From Hybos culiciformis (Eukaryota; Arthropoda; Insecta; Diptera; Hybotidae): 64,000 bases of DNA. The stretch spans positions 97,411,322-97,475,321 of the forward strand of contig OZ023274.1 in assembly GCA_964007475.1 (NCBI GenBank), in the 5' to 3' direction. Of the stretch, positions 41,801 through 56,000 are shown one piece after another (position 1 is the stretch's first letter; the number at the start of each line of letters is the position of its first letter). The notes under the pieces are model-generated. The model saw only the letters and a program-made list of their open reading frames with translations, did not search any database and had not been told where the DNA came from. The translations under genes were made by a program, and so were the position numbers.

Positions 41801-44800
41801 AACTTGTAACGTTAGAGATTTCTTCGGGAAATAAACAAAAAATTTTTTTTTTTATAATTCTTTACGTTTTCCAAATTTATGAAATACAAAATAAAACCAA
41901 CCATCTACCTATATATAAAATCATTTACTTAATTTTAGAAGTTAGAGGTATTTATATAGAGCAAGTGCTTTCAATACGTAGATTAATTTTCCAGGGTAAT
42001 ATTCATTCTTTGACGGTAACGAATTTTTTTACGCCTTCATTAAAATATTACTAATAAGATTTTTTACTTAGAGTTTGGGATTATAAAATCCTATTCTTAT
42101 TATGTTATTTATACTTGTCTATGATAATCGGACCTTAATACAGTTTTCCTCACTTAAAAAGTTTTTGTTTTTTGGAATGCAAAGTCTGAAGTAATCTAAA
42201 CTAAAGATAGCATCTCACATGATGATATTCTATGGAATTCGAAAGATTGAAACCTTTAAAATATAATATTTTTTATAAATCTGATGAATTTTGAAGTCAT
42301 ATTTTTTTTTATATCAATCTTGTTAGAAAAAACGCTTTTGTTGAATTATTTTGAATACGAACAAAAATATTCCTTTTAATGGAAACATAAAAAATTTAGT
42401 CAAATCCATTATTAAGAATTTGTAGTAGGTACCAGTATTATATATACATATAGTATTCTACATACATTATTCGACTTAAATTTTGATGCAATACGTTTTC
42501 AAATGAATGAACAAAAAACGCAATAATTGTCCTGAATATATCACAAAAAAAAAAATTTATCTAATAGCATTTCCAATTTTTTTTTTTTTTCTTTTATTTT
42601 TTTACCAAATAAAACTTATTTAGGTACATTTGTGTACATAGAATGATAAAGTTTTACAAAAGGATGTGGGTTTCACCAAATTAAAGATTTTTCAATAAAG
42701 AAAAAAATTTTCATTTTGAGCTTTCAATGTTTTTTTTTTTTTTTTTCCTCCAAAGTCATACGGAATTAAAATGAGGAAAAAAAATATTATTAATTAAAAA
42801 CTGGTACGAATTTACCGTAGAAGTGTATACATATTTTTGTATAACCATACATAGGTATGTTGTATGTTTTACATTTCCATCAGAGGTTTTAATTTTGGAA
42901 TATTCTTCAAATGTGTGATGATAGTGTATACTGTGTTCAAAATTTAAATGAAATTTGTTTTAAACAAAAAAAAAATTGATAAAATATTAGATTTTTTATT
43001 ACTAAAGTGAAACCAATGCTTCAAAAACACACATTTTGTTTCCAGATTAAAATCACTAATAATATAAGAGGACTGATGTAAGAATTAATTTGGAAAAGCA
43101 ATTTTGAAAAAAAAAAAAAAAGCTTCTTCGTATCAGTGTTAAGTTAAAGTATACCTGTTAAAAGTGAACAAGCATCAGCAAACAATAATTATCATAAAAG
43201 TAAAGGCTTCAAGAAGGTTTTTGTAGAAATGTTGCTGAATTAAACTAAAACCTTTTTGTTTAAGGATTTTTCAATTATTGTCACAAAACTGCATTCATTG
43301 AAAATTGTTGTTATAGGATTGGAAAGTGAAGACGAAAAGTTTACGGTTCGTTGATATTTCATTAACTATAAAGTAGTATTTTTATTCGGCGAGTCATTCG
43401 AGACATATCAATTATTTTTTACACTTTTTTAGTACAGATATATGTTTTTGCAGGTTTAGAAAATTTTAAATTAAATTACATGCAGATGTAAATGTGTATA
43501 TAAAGATGATTCAAATTTTTTTTTTTATTTCCAAAGACATTAAAACTTAAATTTCTAAGTTTTATTATTTTTTTTTTTCCTCTTCAAAAATAATAAAATT
43601 TTCATTTTATTCGTTTTTGTGCACAAAATTACTCTATAATTTTCAACTTAGATTTATTTTTATGTAATTTATTGCCAGCAGGTTTTTCTTATAAACTTTA
43701 AAGAAAAGTTTTTTTTTTCTGAACTATATAGGAATAAAAAGAGTTATACATTTTATTGTCAATTTTCCTTTTCACATCTTATTCTTACTTGATTATTTTT
43801 TTTCATAAATAAAAATATCCTTCACTTCAATTTATCATTGTGGAATTTGAAAATAGTTTCAAGAAAATTTGTTTTAAACTTTCAAATTTATTATCGCACG
43901 TGGTGACATCAGATTCATAAGAATTTAATAGAAGAGAGTATAGAATTTTCAAAACAAAAAAACATTTTCACTTTATATAGTTTTTAGTTGTTTTTAAGGA
44001 GCATAAGAACAAACTTCTTAAAATTATGTTATTTATTTAAGAAATTTAATTTTTTATTAATTCTGGAAAAGGAACGATGTTCTCTGTTTGTAAAAAACAA
44101 AGTATGGGGAAGTAAAAAATTTGAAATGTTTAGAATTTCTATCGAGATATTATTTTCTAAGATAAAATTCGATTTTCTTAATGCAAATATAATATGTGAA
44201 TATATATAGGTATATTTCTCGCCGGTAGTGCTGTAGTAATAGATTTTGGTTGAACATACTTATCTTGTAATTTATAAAAATAAATGTAAATTATGTTAAT
44301 AATTAAGTTGATTCCATAAAGTCTATTCTATACATATACCCAAAGATTAGAAAGAGTTATGGACAAACTTAATGAATCGATTTAAATGTCAAACGAAGTT
44401 TTATTGGTTCAATTAAACATAATTTTCAATATATATATATATTTAATTTAAAATCTTTTCAATATTTTTATACCTGTCTGAATCAATAACTACATATATA
44501 TAATTTATATTACACACAGAAACAAAAATTACGTATTTACAGATTTTTGTTAACATATGTAACAAAGAAAGGATTGATATTAGATTTTATGTTGTTAAAA
44601 TTTTTATTACTAGGTATATGCAATTTTTTTTTTATCTAGACATAATAAAAGTTGAAAAATAAAAATGAAATTATGCTTTCCGTACCATGTTTTCATTCAT
44701 TTTACTTCAATTCTTTTTCAAAAAAAAACAATGTTTTTATTTTGATTATATTCTTCTGTGGGGAATATAATGCACAAAATGAGAAAATTGTAATATTTCT

Positions 44801-44904
44801 GTAGTAAAATTTTATTCAGTTCCTTGGTTAAATTAGAGCTACAATATTTTTGTACAGAAATTCCAATTTTCCAGAACATAGAACTTTTAAATTAAATTTG
44901 TTTT

Positions 44905-44948
44905 TTATTATTTATTATTTATATTCTTATTATTTATTATTTATATTC
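44905..44948. repeat. Perfect 2 x 22-bp tandem repeat
   Basis: Two identical 22-bp units, each ending TTTATATTC, lie head to tail. Confidence 0.85.
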
Positions 44949-45140
44949 TTAAAATAAGGAAAACAATATTGAAAGTATTGAAAATTTAAAGAAACAATAA
45001 AAGAAACAATAAAAGATCTGACAACCGTCGCACAATTCACAAAAATTCAGAAATAGTTATTGATCGTACTCGTACCTATGTATTATATATGTAAATCGCT
45101 GAAATGATATGATCATAAAAATATTTTATATATAATTAAA

Positions 45141-45690
45141 AAAGGAAAATTTTTTTATTCAGGAAAAACTTAAAATAAAACAAGTAAAAAATTAATTATG
45201 AATTTTAAAATGTAATAATGTGCTCTGTGCATGAAATTAAATTTTCTTTTCAAAATTATTGACCTAGTCATTATTTTTCTTTTCATATTTTTATAATTTA
45301 ATTTTTCTTTTCATTGAAATTTTTCTATAATATATTTTTTTTTCTTTAAAGAATTATTTCTTTGTAGAATCTGAAAGACCTACTTATTTTTTCTTTTATA
45401 TGAATAAAGTTATTTAATGGAAGTTGTAATAAAAAAAAAAGTTCTGTGCTCTTAAATGAATATAAATACAACATTTTTTTATTGAAAATTTTGTTTTATG
45501 ACAAACTTAAATAAGAGGCAAAAAAAAAAGAAATTATGAATTAAATTAAATTAATAATATAATATGTTGTAAAATTAAGTTCTCTATTCAGAATTATTGA
45601 CCTAGTCATTATATTTCATATTTTTCGTTTTCAATGAAATTATAACTTTCAACGAAATTTTCTTCATAATATTAAAATTGTCTTTCGGCA
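45141..45690. repeat. Diverged tandem duplication, period about 334 bp
   Basis: The first copy (about 45141-45340) and the second (about 45470-45690) share, in order, TTTTTTTATT, AAACTTAAA, AATTATGAATT and the exact block ATTATTGACCTAGTCATTAT (45258 and 45592), then TTTCATATTTTT. It appears non-coding. Confidence 0.6.
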
Positions 45691-46765
45691 TATGACATTT
45701 TTGATGCACTAAGATACACTAAGATTATCAAAACTCCAGCTCTAAGAATTTCTATTTTTGATGATGGTTCATTCAACATTTTGAATTATTTTAAAATTTT
45801 CCTGAATTTTATGGGAAGAGAATTTAAATCATTTTTTTTATGATATCCAAAGTTATAAGTTTGCTTCAGTTCTATTTTTTCCCATTTATAGCAACCCTTT
45901 GTGCAACTTATAAGTCATTTGATTAAAAAAAAACTTTTTTTGAAGTTATAATATGGGTTTCTCCAAAAGATAAACATACATGTACATTTTCAACATTTTA
46001 ATAACGCTTCGACGAAAAGCTTCGAAAAATTTATCATATAGTAATACCATTTGCAAGGTAATTGAATGCAGCTATTATCATTATATGTAACTATTGAATT
46101 TTTCACTGCGATTTGTTCATAAACTTTTGGGTGGGATAGTTACTGGGGTTACTTCGTTATTTAGGTAAACACTTTTGTAATTAAAAGTTGATCCGGAAAA
46201 ATAGAAACTGAAATGAAAGTATTAATAAATCTTGTCTGTTGTATAAGTTATTATTAAAGGACTGTTTGCGGCGAAATTTAAAAATTTTTATGTTTCATAC
46301 ATTCATCTTGTTTTGTATCGTATTTGTTGTACCGGTATCGTATGGTGTTTGGGATCGTAATTTGCCTACATAAAATTTGTGGATAGAAAATAAGCAGAAA
46401 TGTTTAGACTTCATGTCGTTTTAAAAGTTCTAATATTTCCCAATAGCAGTATTTGAGGCTTGGCAATTCAAAATTAAGGAAATTTTTTAGGGTTTACTAT
46501 TAACTCCTAAAATTTCAATAAAAATCTATATCAAAAACACCATTGACCTAAGACACGTTATAAATGTAGGAATTTCTAAAAATATTTATTTTTTTTGATA
46601 AATCAGGAATCAAATTTTCAGTTGAATGAAATATACATTTAAACTAATTAAAAAGTTAAAATAATGGTAAGGTAAAAAAAAAAAAATTATTTTCTAGTTA
46701 ATTTCAAGCAAATATTAAATGCAAGTATGCTATTCATGCAGAGTTTATCTTTTGTTTGGAATAAA

Positions 46766-46878
46766 AATTGCATTCGTCCTTCCTGGAAAATTGTGCGAGC
46801 TATTCTCTGTGAAAAGAAAACAAATTATCTTAACGAAAAGTAGAAATCTGAAGTGCCAATTTAAAAAACAAATCTGGA
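46766..46878 (+). repeat. Direct duplicate A2 (partner 33369-33486)
   Basis: See the partner. It overlaps a 78-codon open frame from 46719 that is low-complexity at its end and not recognisable as a protein. Confidence 0.6.
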
Positions 46879-46978
46879 AAATAAAAAAAATAAAAAAAAA
46901 TATTACATACATTGTATATGTATATAATATTGCCTATTATGCAGCTGAGCTGTAATATTTATGTGAATTGTTGGCATC

Positions 46979-49569
46979 ACCACTTATTATCCTTAGAAAT
47001 TAATGGGTTTTCAACGTAACGCGTTTTTTATGAACAAAAGAAAACTTATATATAGGGTATATAAATGTGGGTACATATATAAATGAGAAAATTTCTAGTA
47101 TCTTAATTTAAATGTTTTTTTTTTCATTACACCATCCTTCAATGGTACCGGATAAATTGAAGACATATTAAGGACCAAAAAACAACTAGACTGTTAACCG
47201 GAACTGATGAATTTATTTGTAAATATTAATTTTAAATCACATCAAAACTCAATTTGCTATTTGAATTTTAATTTACTAAACTTTTCAATATTATACGAAA
47301 TCATCATTATGAATTTTTTAAACGAAGAATTTGTTTTTATTTTTTATTTCATTTCATAAAATAATATTATGAATTCAATAAAATTTTTAAGAAACTTTTA
47401 AACGGACTTCGTTGGCAAAAACAAAAAAATAAAAAAAATTGAAAGAATACTACATTACAACAAATAGGAATAAGTTATTTTCAGAAGTAAGACCTGCTAT
47501 AGAGTATCATGAAATAACCCTTAAGATATTGTCTACTAAAAACTGCAAAAAATGTACGATATTATGTTTTGTAAAAATAAAAATAAAAAAAAAACATTCA
47601 ATTCATTAAAAAATTGGAATTTATTTGCATCGTAGTGAATTGTTTTTTGTTTTCATTTTTGTTTCCATACTTTCATGGGTTATTTTTTATTGCTGGAGAA
47701 AAAAAATGCATTCTCAAGATATTTTTAAAAAAATTTAAAGCAGAGCCAACATAAAAAAAAACATATTTTATGCAAAATGTTGCCTGAATTGAGAGGGATA
47801 TAAAGTTGTGTGATACTTAAAGCCGTATATTTCATTGTTAAAAGTTGAAGCAAATCTGAAAGCATTTTAATCGAAATATTCTCTTAATTCAAAGAGCCTT
47901 AAGTCAAAAAAATTAAGTCCAAATGTAAAAGGATTTCATAATGTAGGGACTTGAAAAGTATAAAAAACGTTAAGCCCAATTATTTAGTGGTATAGTCTTT
48001 ATTGACTAATAATTTTAACAGAGAAATAAAAATTACGAGTCATGATTTTCGACATTCAACTTTTTTCCCTTATTTTATTTTTATTTTCATTTTTTTAGGT
48101 TTTCTTCCTTGAAATAAAAAATTGTTATCCTTAGTGTTACATCTTTCTTCCTTTTCACGGTTTAGTTAGCAATTATGTAACTGCATCAAATTTTTTTTTT
48201 ATATTACAGTCAGAATCATTAAATCAGATTCACTTTAAACAAACAAAAAATGAGTTTATAATGATAATTATAATGATAATGTTGATACTTGAAAAATTAT
48301 TGGGAAATGAAATATATTTAGGTAGATGAAAATTTTAAGAAAATAATGAAAATAATATATTTATATTATTTATATTATTTATATTATTTATATTGACATT
48401 GCACATTTTTTGATGAAAATGAGAAAAGAAAATTTTAGAAAATTTTTCTAATTTTATTTTTCTCTGGTTTTCCAAGAAATTTTCACATTGTTTTTCTTTA
48501 GGAATGATTTTTCTTTAGGAATGAAGTCAAAAATGTGAATTGTGCTGCATACTGTGCAATTGTTAAGAAGAAAAAAAATAAACATCAGGAAGTTAAGTTT
48601 TCCATTACATCCTTATTTGGAAAATAATTTTATATTTGAAAATAAATTTAAGATTTTTGTAGGATTTAAAAGAAAAAAAAATAACTAAAAATACTAAAAT
48701 AATTTAATAAATTTTTTATTTTTCTTTTTTTTTTTTTATTATCTGCCAAGTTGGAAGTTATTATAAAAAGTACTCTATGGAATATGTTATTGGTTCAATT
48801 ATTATCACACCATATTATTTTGGTATTTTATATATTTTATATAACGTTCATGTCCTGTTAGCTATTGTTTATTATACATTTATTTGATTCAAATGATTTT
48901 AAATGATCATAAGCATTTATATATATCATTAAAGTATTCACATTAATCATAAAAAAATATACAGACTCTTTATATACTTTATTCTCCCATAATTCTGTGT
49001 GTTTACTCGTTCTCATAGATATTTTCGATTCTTCAAATTTTAAGGCATCTTTCAAACCATAGAATACTGGAACCGAAGTTCAGAAAAAACTTCATTTCAT
49101 ATCTTATTTAATATCAGCGTTTTGAATCTTGTTTATTCTTTCGCCGAAATACGACATACTTATTTAAGTATGTAAGTGCTTCATAATTTCTTACTAATAT
49201 TTTCCTTTCCGAGAAGCAGTGCTGGGTAGTGTTGAAACGTCCGTTTCTGTTCCAAACAAACAAATGCTAAGCCTGGGTATGGTGTATATTTGAATTGAAA
49301 TTATTAATAAAGTTAAATCGATTATTATGATAACATTGTGATTTTGTAGGGGAAAAATAAATTGCAGAACAGAAATAAAAGAAAATTGTGAATTTTTTCA
49401 ATTTAAAAATGCATTTTATTTATATGTATTTTATTCTCTGTGCAGCAACTCCATTTAACATAAAAATCTGTATTTCTCACACACTGTAGAATTTTCCTTT
49501 TTTTTTGTCTGCACTCTTATTTTCCAAAATAAAATAATCTTTATATATTTGTTTTTTGTTTATTGTTTT
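46979..49569. other. Gene desert, AT-rich
   Basis: No gene found. A tandem repeat with a 9-bp unit TTATATTAT lies at 48361-48394. A less AT-rich patch lies at 49200-49290. Confidence 0.4.
48361..48394. repeat. 9-bp-unit tandem repeat
   Basis: Nearly four copies of TTATATTAT read directly. Confidence 0.85.
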
Positions 49570-50035
49570 TAGTAATTCGGATATCTTGGTAAGGATAGTA
49601 GGGTCGCTTTATAATTTTTTTTTTTATTTTTGTATATTTGAAATCAGAATCTTTTTCAGATACTGCATTTACTGTAGGGTTTTGTTTCTGTTTCTGTTTC
49701 TGTTTTTTTTTATTATTATTTTGGTAAATAATAATTTAATAATAAACCAAAAAGAGAAAAAGAAACATTTATACATATATTATTTTTACCCTCAAGTCAC
49801 CGGTTTGTTTGCAATTGAATTTAAAAAAAAAAAAGAAGAAAACAAAGAAAACAACAACAACAACAACTTAATATCAGAAATTTAGATTGAATTGAGAAAA
49901 GAAAGACTCTTGAAATTTGTATTTTTTTTTGTTTTTATGTACTTTTATATATATTATGTAGATATACATTTTTGCTTTCATTTGATATTTTGTGTATTTG
50001 CAGATGAAAATTGGAAAAGTTAAATGTGGGTAGTT
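49570..50035 (+). repeat. Direct duplicate D1, ending in an exon-like acceptor (partner 63590-64000)
   Basis: The core AAGTCACCGGTTTGTTT then GCAATTGAATTTA (49794-49823) matches the partner at 29 of 30 positions. Looser matches lie upstream (ATTCGGA, TTTTTTTAT.ATTATTA, GTAAATAATAA). About 210 bp downstream comes GTATTTGCAG followed by ATGAAAATTGGAAAAGTTAA, resembling the partner's acceptor and following bases. A (TTTCTG)4 microsatellite lies at 49682-49706. In this copy the downstream frame that matches the partner meets a TAG after nine codons. Confidence 0.6.
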
Positions 50036-53000
50036 GCAATCTCTTTTATAATTTTTTTAATTTTATTTTTTTTTTTTTTGTAATCAACATTTTTATTAAA
50101 TTTATACACATTTAATTTTAGTGTTTTTTTTTTTTTTTTCGTTGCTTGCTTATCGTAATCGCGAATTTTTTTATGTATTTTTATATATATAATATATGTA
50201 GGTATTCGCATATTATAAAAAGGTAACTGAACTGGCTAATTTCTTTGATGTTCTTTTAATTTGGCGGCAAATAGTATTGAACTTGATATAATTTGAAGAA
50301 CAAAACTCTGTGGTGTTTTAAAAATATAAGTTAGCTACTCAATAATAAATGAAATGGAAATTCATGTAAATAAATACATATATATGCGTTTTATTCCGCT
50401 CTTTCTTCTTAATTGAAAAATTTAATTTAATTTCATTAATTCATTATGTTTCTACTTTCTACTTTAGTCAAGCTGCACAACTTAAAAAATTTTAATTTGA
50501 AAATCACGAAAATTTTGTAAATTCATATATTTTTGAATGTTTGTGAACCCAAGGGTTTCAAAAATAGTGGTTGAAAATGAATGGTGGAGGACGGCCGGAT
50601 ATTTAATGGAAAATTTAAAACACAGTCCGTTTTCTCAATTTTGATTTAAAAATTATATATGTTAGAGATGCATACTGAAAGAATATAATTTTAATTTGAT
50701 GACATAACATTTAATTGTTCCATTGGTGAGCACTGAGCAGCGCGCCTTCTATTGACTTCAATTAAAAAAAGATATAAAAAAAACGTATTAATTTAAATGA
50801 TAAAATTTTAATATTATCTTCAAGATTTATATTTTCAAGAAAAAAAAACCAAAACTCTTCTTTAACTCTCTTTTTGGCATTCCTATATTAAAAAAAAAAA
50901 AAAATGTTTTAAATTAGTTTATGATGGTTATTTTTATCATATTGAAAGGAAATATAAAAAAAACTCATTTTTTTATTTATACAATTTATATTTTAGATAT
51001 GAGAAATGTATTGCGAGATTATTAAGGAAGAACTGTAAAGAATCGTTAAAAAAAAAAAATATTTTAACTTTAAAAATGCCGAAAAAGTATATGGAAACAA
51101 AGATAATAAAAAAAAAAAGGAACAATCAAAGAATGTTTATCTCTTTTTTTATTTATTTTTATTTTTACCTCAAAGACACAGAAAAACAAGCGAACGTGTT
51201 TTCTTCAAATTCCAAAAATTAATGCAGTTTTTATGTATATATAGTTTTTTTTTTTATTATTATTTGAGATTATCATAAAAAAAAAAAAATTGTTTTTAGG
51301 CATATTTTTTTTATGTTCATCTTTGTTTGAATGGTCATGAAGATAATAAACTTCAATTTTAGCAAATCCGAAATTTTTTTAAGCTTTTCAAATATAGGTA
51401 AAAAAAAAACTTCTTACTTTGTTGGTAATTAAAATTGGCTTAAATATTATTAAGAATATATTTTTGGTTATATGAACTTGTTTTTTGAAAATAATTTATA
51501 TTCAACTATAAAAGGAAAAATATAACTTTTTAAGAGTTTTTTGGATTATTTTTGGAGAATGATTTGAATTTTGTGAAATCTGGAATTATTAGTTAGAATA
51601 AAAATATCCTGTTGAAGTTAAATGAATATATCGATTTAATTGGTGAGAGAAATGTATGAGCAACGCCTCAATCCTTCTCAAAGATCTAACTGACACATTA
51701 ACTTGAATTTTAGAGAGTAAACGACGACTACATACTCTACCCATAATAATTTTGTATGAAAAGCAAAATAAAAGAAAATATTGAAAAGCTGGACAACTCC
51801 ATCAACTTCTTTAACTTGGTTATAGGGTGGAAAATAAAAGGCATCATGCCAATTTAACTTGCGTAAAGCATATCGTAAGAAGTTTCTCTAGACACCTTCT
51901 ACTCTCGTCATATTCAACAATTGGACATGTGATTCTAACATTTTATAAGCATTACCCATTAGTTAATGTAACTATTAAAAGTGAATTTCGAATCCAAATA
52001 AAGTTTTTTGCCTTAATTAAGAGAAATTTTTAACTTTAATTACAAATAATAAAATAAAATATTTTATAAAATATGAATAAATTGTTTTTCTGATAAACTA
52101 TGAAAAGTGATGTGAAAAATATTGGAAAAGTTATACATAAACAAATTGATTTCCCTTTTAGCACAAGAAAAACTCAATATGTTTACAATAAAATATATAT
52201 TAATGTTAAGGAAAAAATTATTAAATTATACAAATTGTATACTTTTGTGAAATATTGTTTTTTTTTTTTGATAAACAATTAGAATTCAACTTGTATATTT
52301 TCCATAGGATTTGAATCCTTGTTATACTTTCATCACGATTAAACTATACCAAATAAATCAAATTTCATTATAAATTCTTACATCAGGGTTCAATGTCATG
52401 TTTTTCCCATTATTTTGTACGTAAAAATAAAGTCCAATATACTTAGGTATGAGACTGAGTGTAATAGAGAAATAAAAAGCTACACCTGCGTTTTCATTAT
52501 ACGAAAAAAAATACCCCATAACATACATTATTCTATTGTGTTGAATTCTTTTTAACTTGTATTTTTTTTAACTATTTTTGTTATTTGTTATGGATGAGGA
52601 TTCTTACAAGCAAGGACCTTACCATTCCTATATATACCTATATTCAAAATTTTGTAGTAAAATTAAAATAACAAAGAAAAGAAAGCTTTTTTTTGTATTA
52701 TTATCATTATTATTATTTTCATCCATTCTTAAAATATTTTCACATTTTTTGAACAAATTTTTATATTTTTATACATATATATAAAATTATGTATTATGGA
52801 AACATCTTTTTTATCCTTTAGGGAAATATATATATAAAGAGAAACAAAAATATTTATTTATTTATTTATTTATATTTTTTGTTTGGTAACAAAAAAAAAA
52901 TCATTTAATGTTATTAAAGATTCTGGAAGAATATTAAGTTTGTACATTCATAGCAATTCAAATAAATATAGTAAGGGTAGGGGCATATAAATAAATTTTC

Positions 53001-56000
53001 AAAAATTTGAAGGATATTGACCCTTTTTTTTATGGTATGTATAACTAAATGGAAAACAAAATCAAGACAAAAAGAAAACATAATATCCCTCAATAGACTG
53101 GAAACTTTATGATGAATTTTATTATTATTATATTTTTCATTTAAGTTTAGTATTTTTTTTCGCTCTGAATCAGATTTAAAATGATTTTTCTACAGATTAT
53201 TACTAAAAATCTTTAATCTTTTTCTTTAAAATCTTTTTTAAATTTTAAAATATTTTTTCGTAAGTGAATTAAATTTTTGAAACTTTATTTTTTGATTTTG
53301 ACTTTAATAAGAGTATTAAATTTGTAACCGTAGTCTATGCTAAAGTAATTAAAATTTATAGTGAATATACATTTTAAGGATACCAAGAACATTGTTGTAA
53401 TGTACATTTTTAGGGAATGTTAATTAACTATTCCGCAAATTCAGATTGAGATTTTCAACTCAGCTGGTGATTGCATTATTAAGCACTTAAATGGCAAAAA
53501 ATCAGCATAATATTAATAATTTTATTATCATTAAGAAAATTTTAATCAAAATGTTCTATTTAAAACAAAAAAAAATGTACCTTTTTGAATTACCCTGGAT
53601 TTAAAAAAATAAAATAAAACATTAAATTTATGGCCTTAGACACTGTAAAAATTCAAATATGATCCTGAAACATAATAAAAAAGGATATTATTTAATTGAA
53701 AATAGTATAATATAGTAAAAGAAAATGGGGGAATATTTTATTCTTTTTGGGTTAACTTTATGAAGCATGAGATGCTTAATATAAATTACAATGTAAATGC
53801 AATTGTTTTTCTTTTTATACGTTTTGACATAACACAAAGTCTGTTGTAATATGAAAGGGATAGTTAAACAAAAGTAGTTATAAATTATACAATTCGTTTG
53901 AATCAAAATATAATTTTATTTATGAAATTTATTTTTGTACATAAAGCATATATATGTACATGTACACAGCATACAAACATAACGTATTCAGATTTGATCA
54001 AATTGAAACAATTATTTTAGTTAAATTCAAAGGTTCCAGCAGAATTTTTTTTAGTAAAGTATTTTTATGTCCTTTTTATTTTTGTGTGTATAATTATTTT
54101 GAAATAAAAATTCTTTCCAAACCCATATAGACCGCTGTAACATAGATTCTAAAAATTCATATTTTAGCTTAAAATAAACCCCGAATTTTTGACATTTTAA
54201 GATTTACCATTTTATTATGCATGTACTACAATTCTAAAATGTCGTTTCTTTATATAAATATTGAATGAATGAATAAAACATTAAACTATAGTACATAGCA
54301 CAGCACCAAAGTATTTAACTTAAAAGTTCTATTTTTATATTCACTTATCTTTTTGAACCCTTTTATATGTACATATAATAATACAGTAGTTATTTTAAAT
54401 CTCTTCTTGTAAAATGTTATATGTTAAAAACATTGGTTGTTTCTTTTTTTTTTAACAAAAATTAAGAAATATATACTTTTTGATCTTTCCAAGGACAATT
54501 TACTACTCAATTATCCTTTTTAATTATGTTGTCAAACTATAATGTTGAATGTGTAGTATACTTATAATATACTTATATATATAAATTGTACACGAACATT
54601 TATTTTTATATCATCATCTTTATTAAAACATATAATAGTCTTTTATTTTATAATTTTGTAGATAAATTTTCCATCATGTCACTATTATTAGTGTCTAACA
54701 TGAAATTTAAGAAAAAAAAAAAAAAAAAGATAAATATTTATATGTTTAGTTATCAAAATTCATACGTCCTTTTGTTGAATTATATGAAAAAAAAAATTTT
54801 TACGGTGTGCATATCCAAAACAAATAGTTTCTTTAGTTTTTACAAGATTTTAATTTGGACAAAGTTCTCGATTATTCTATCCTTGATTTACAATTTGAAT
54901 TATTTTGCAATTTGAAACAAATATTTGACTGCTTGAAATATTATTAGTTTATTTTTTTGAAAATACATAATGAGTAATACTAATAATTAAATACACCGTC
55001 TGGATATAAAGGAAGTTAAAAATATTATTAATTAATATTTTATTTTTTCAAATTAGCACAAGGATTACATACTGCATATATTGTACATGTTGTACATATT
55101 TGACACATTATCTCTAATTGACTTTTATTTTTGTTTACTTTTCTAATTAATATTTTTGTTCTTGTGAAACAAAAATAAATTCTAATCGATATTTTTTTGT
55201 CCCCGTTAATTCTAAGAAACTTTTATTATAGTCACCATAATAATAATCATATATAAAATATTGTCTAATTTTCGTCGAGGGTTAACTTCTTAAACCAAAA
55301 ATAAATATTCCACCCTCTTTAATTTGGCATATAAAATATTTTTAGAACATAATATATAAAAATATAATACCTATTATATACTTTTATAAATACCAAAAAT
55401 AAAATAATATTTTTAGAAATTATTAAGTAGGTATGATACTGTTGTTAAATGTTAATATTAAATGTTTATCAGAGACTAAACTGATAAGTATGTTATGTAC
55501 GTATATGGTTTTAATATTTTTGTTGAAAAGTAAATTTTGCAATTAAACGTTCGTATATTTATAAATGTAAACTGTCTTCGTTTGAGAAGTAGTTAAAAGG
55601 ATTCGGAACTTATTGAAACTACTATGGAATTCCAAATTTCCGAAAATTGGAACTTCAGGACATTTGATTAATCTTATAAAGAGAGAAATTTTAATAAAAT
55701 TCTCTGCAATTCTAGTTCTTTACTAATAGAACTAATAAACTAATAAAAACTCTAATATTAAATAATATACTTTATTGCTATAATTATTTTTCCATACAAG
55801 TTTAATTAAAAATAAGTCAAAATGATTATTTCATCCTTTTCTTGAAATCTCTTGAAAGATTAACTTTCAGAAACAAAAAAAAAAAATCCTACATACACGA
55901 ACAAACATAATATAATAGGTACTACATAACATAATGTCTGAATGTTTCATGTTATTTTTAAAGCATTATAGATAGGATGTTTTAACGGAAGAGCGGAGAA

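Larger units (their letters stand above)
35161..45100. other. Gene desert, AT-rich
   Basis: No gene found. It contains the direct-duplicate segment at 38700-38840 and a perfect 2 x 22-bp tandem repeat at 44905-44948. Open frames are low-complexity. Confidence 0.4.

Noticed and set aside
49200..49290. hAT-like end beginning CAGTGCTGGGTAGTG
   Set aside because: No matching inverted end or 8-bp target duplication was found nearby.
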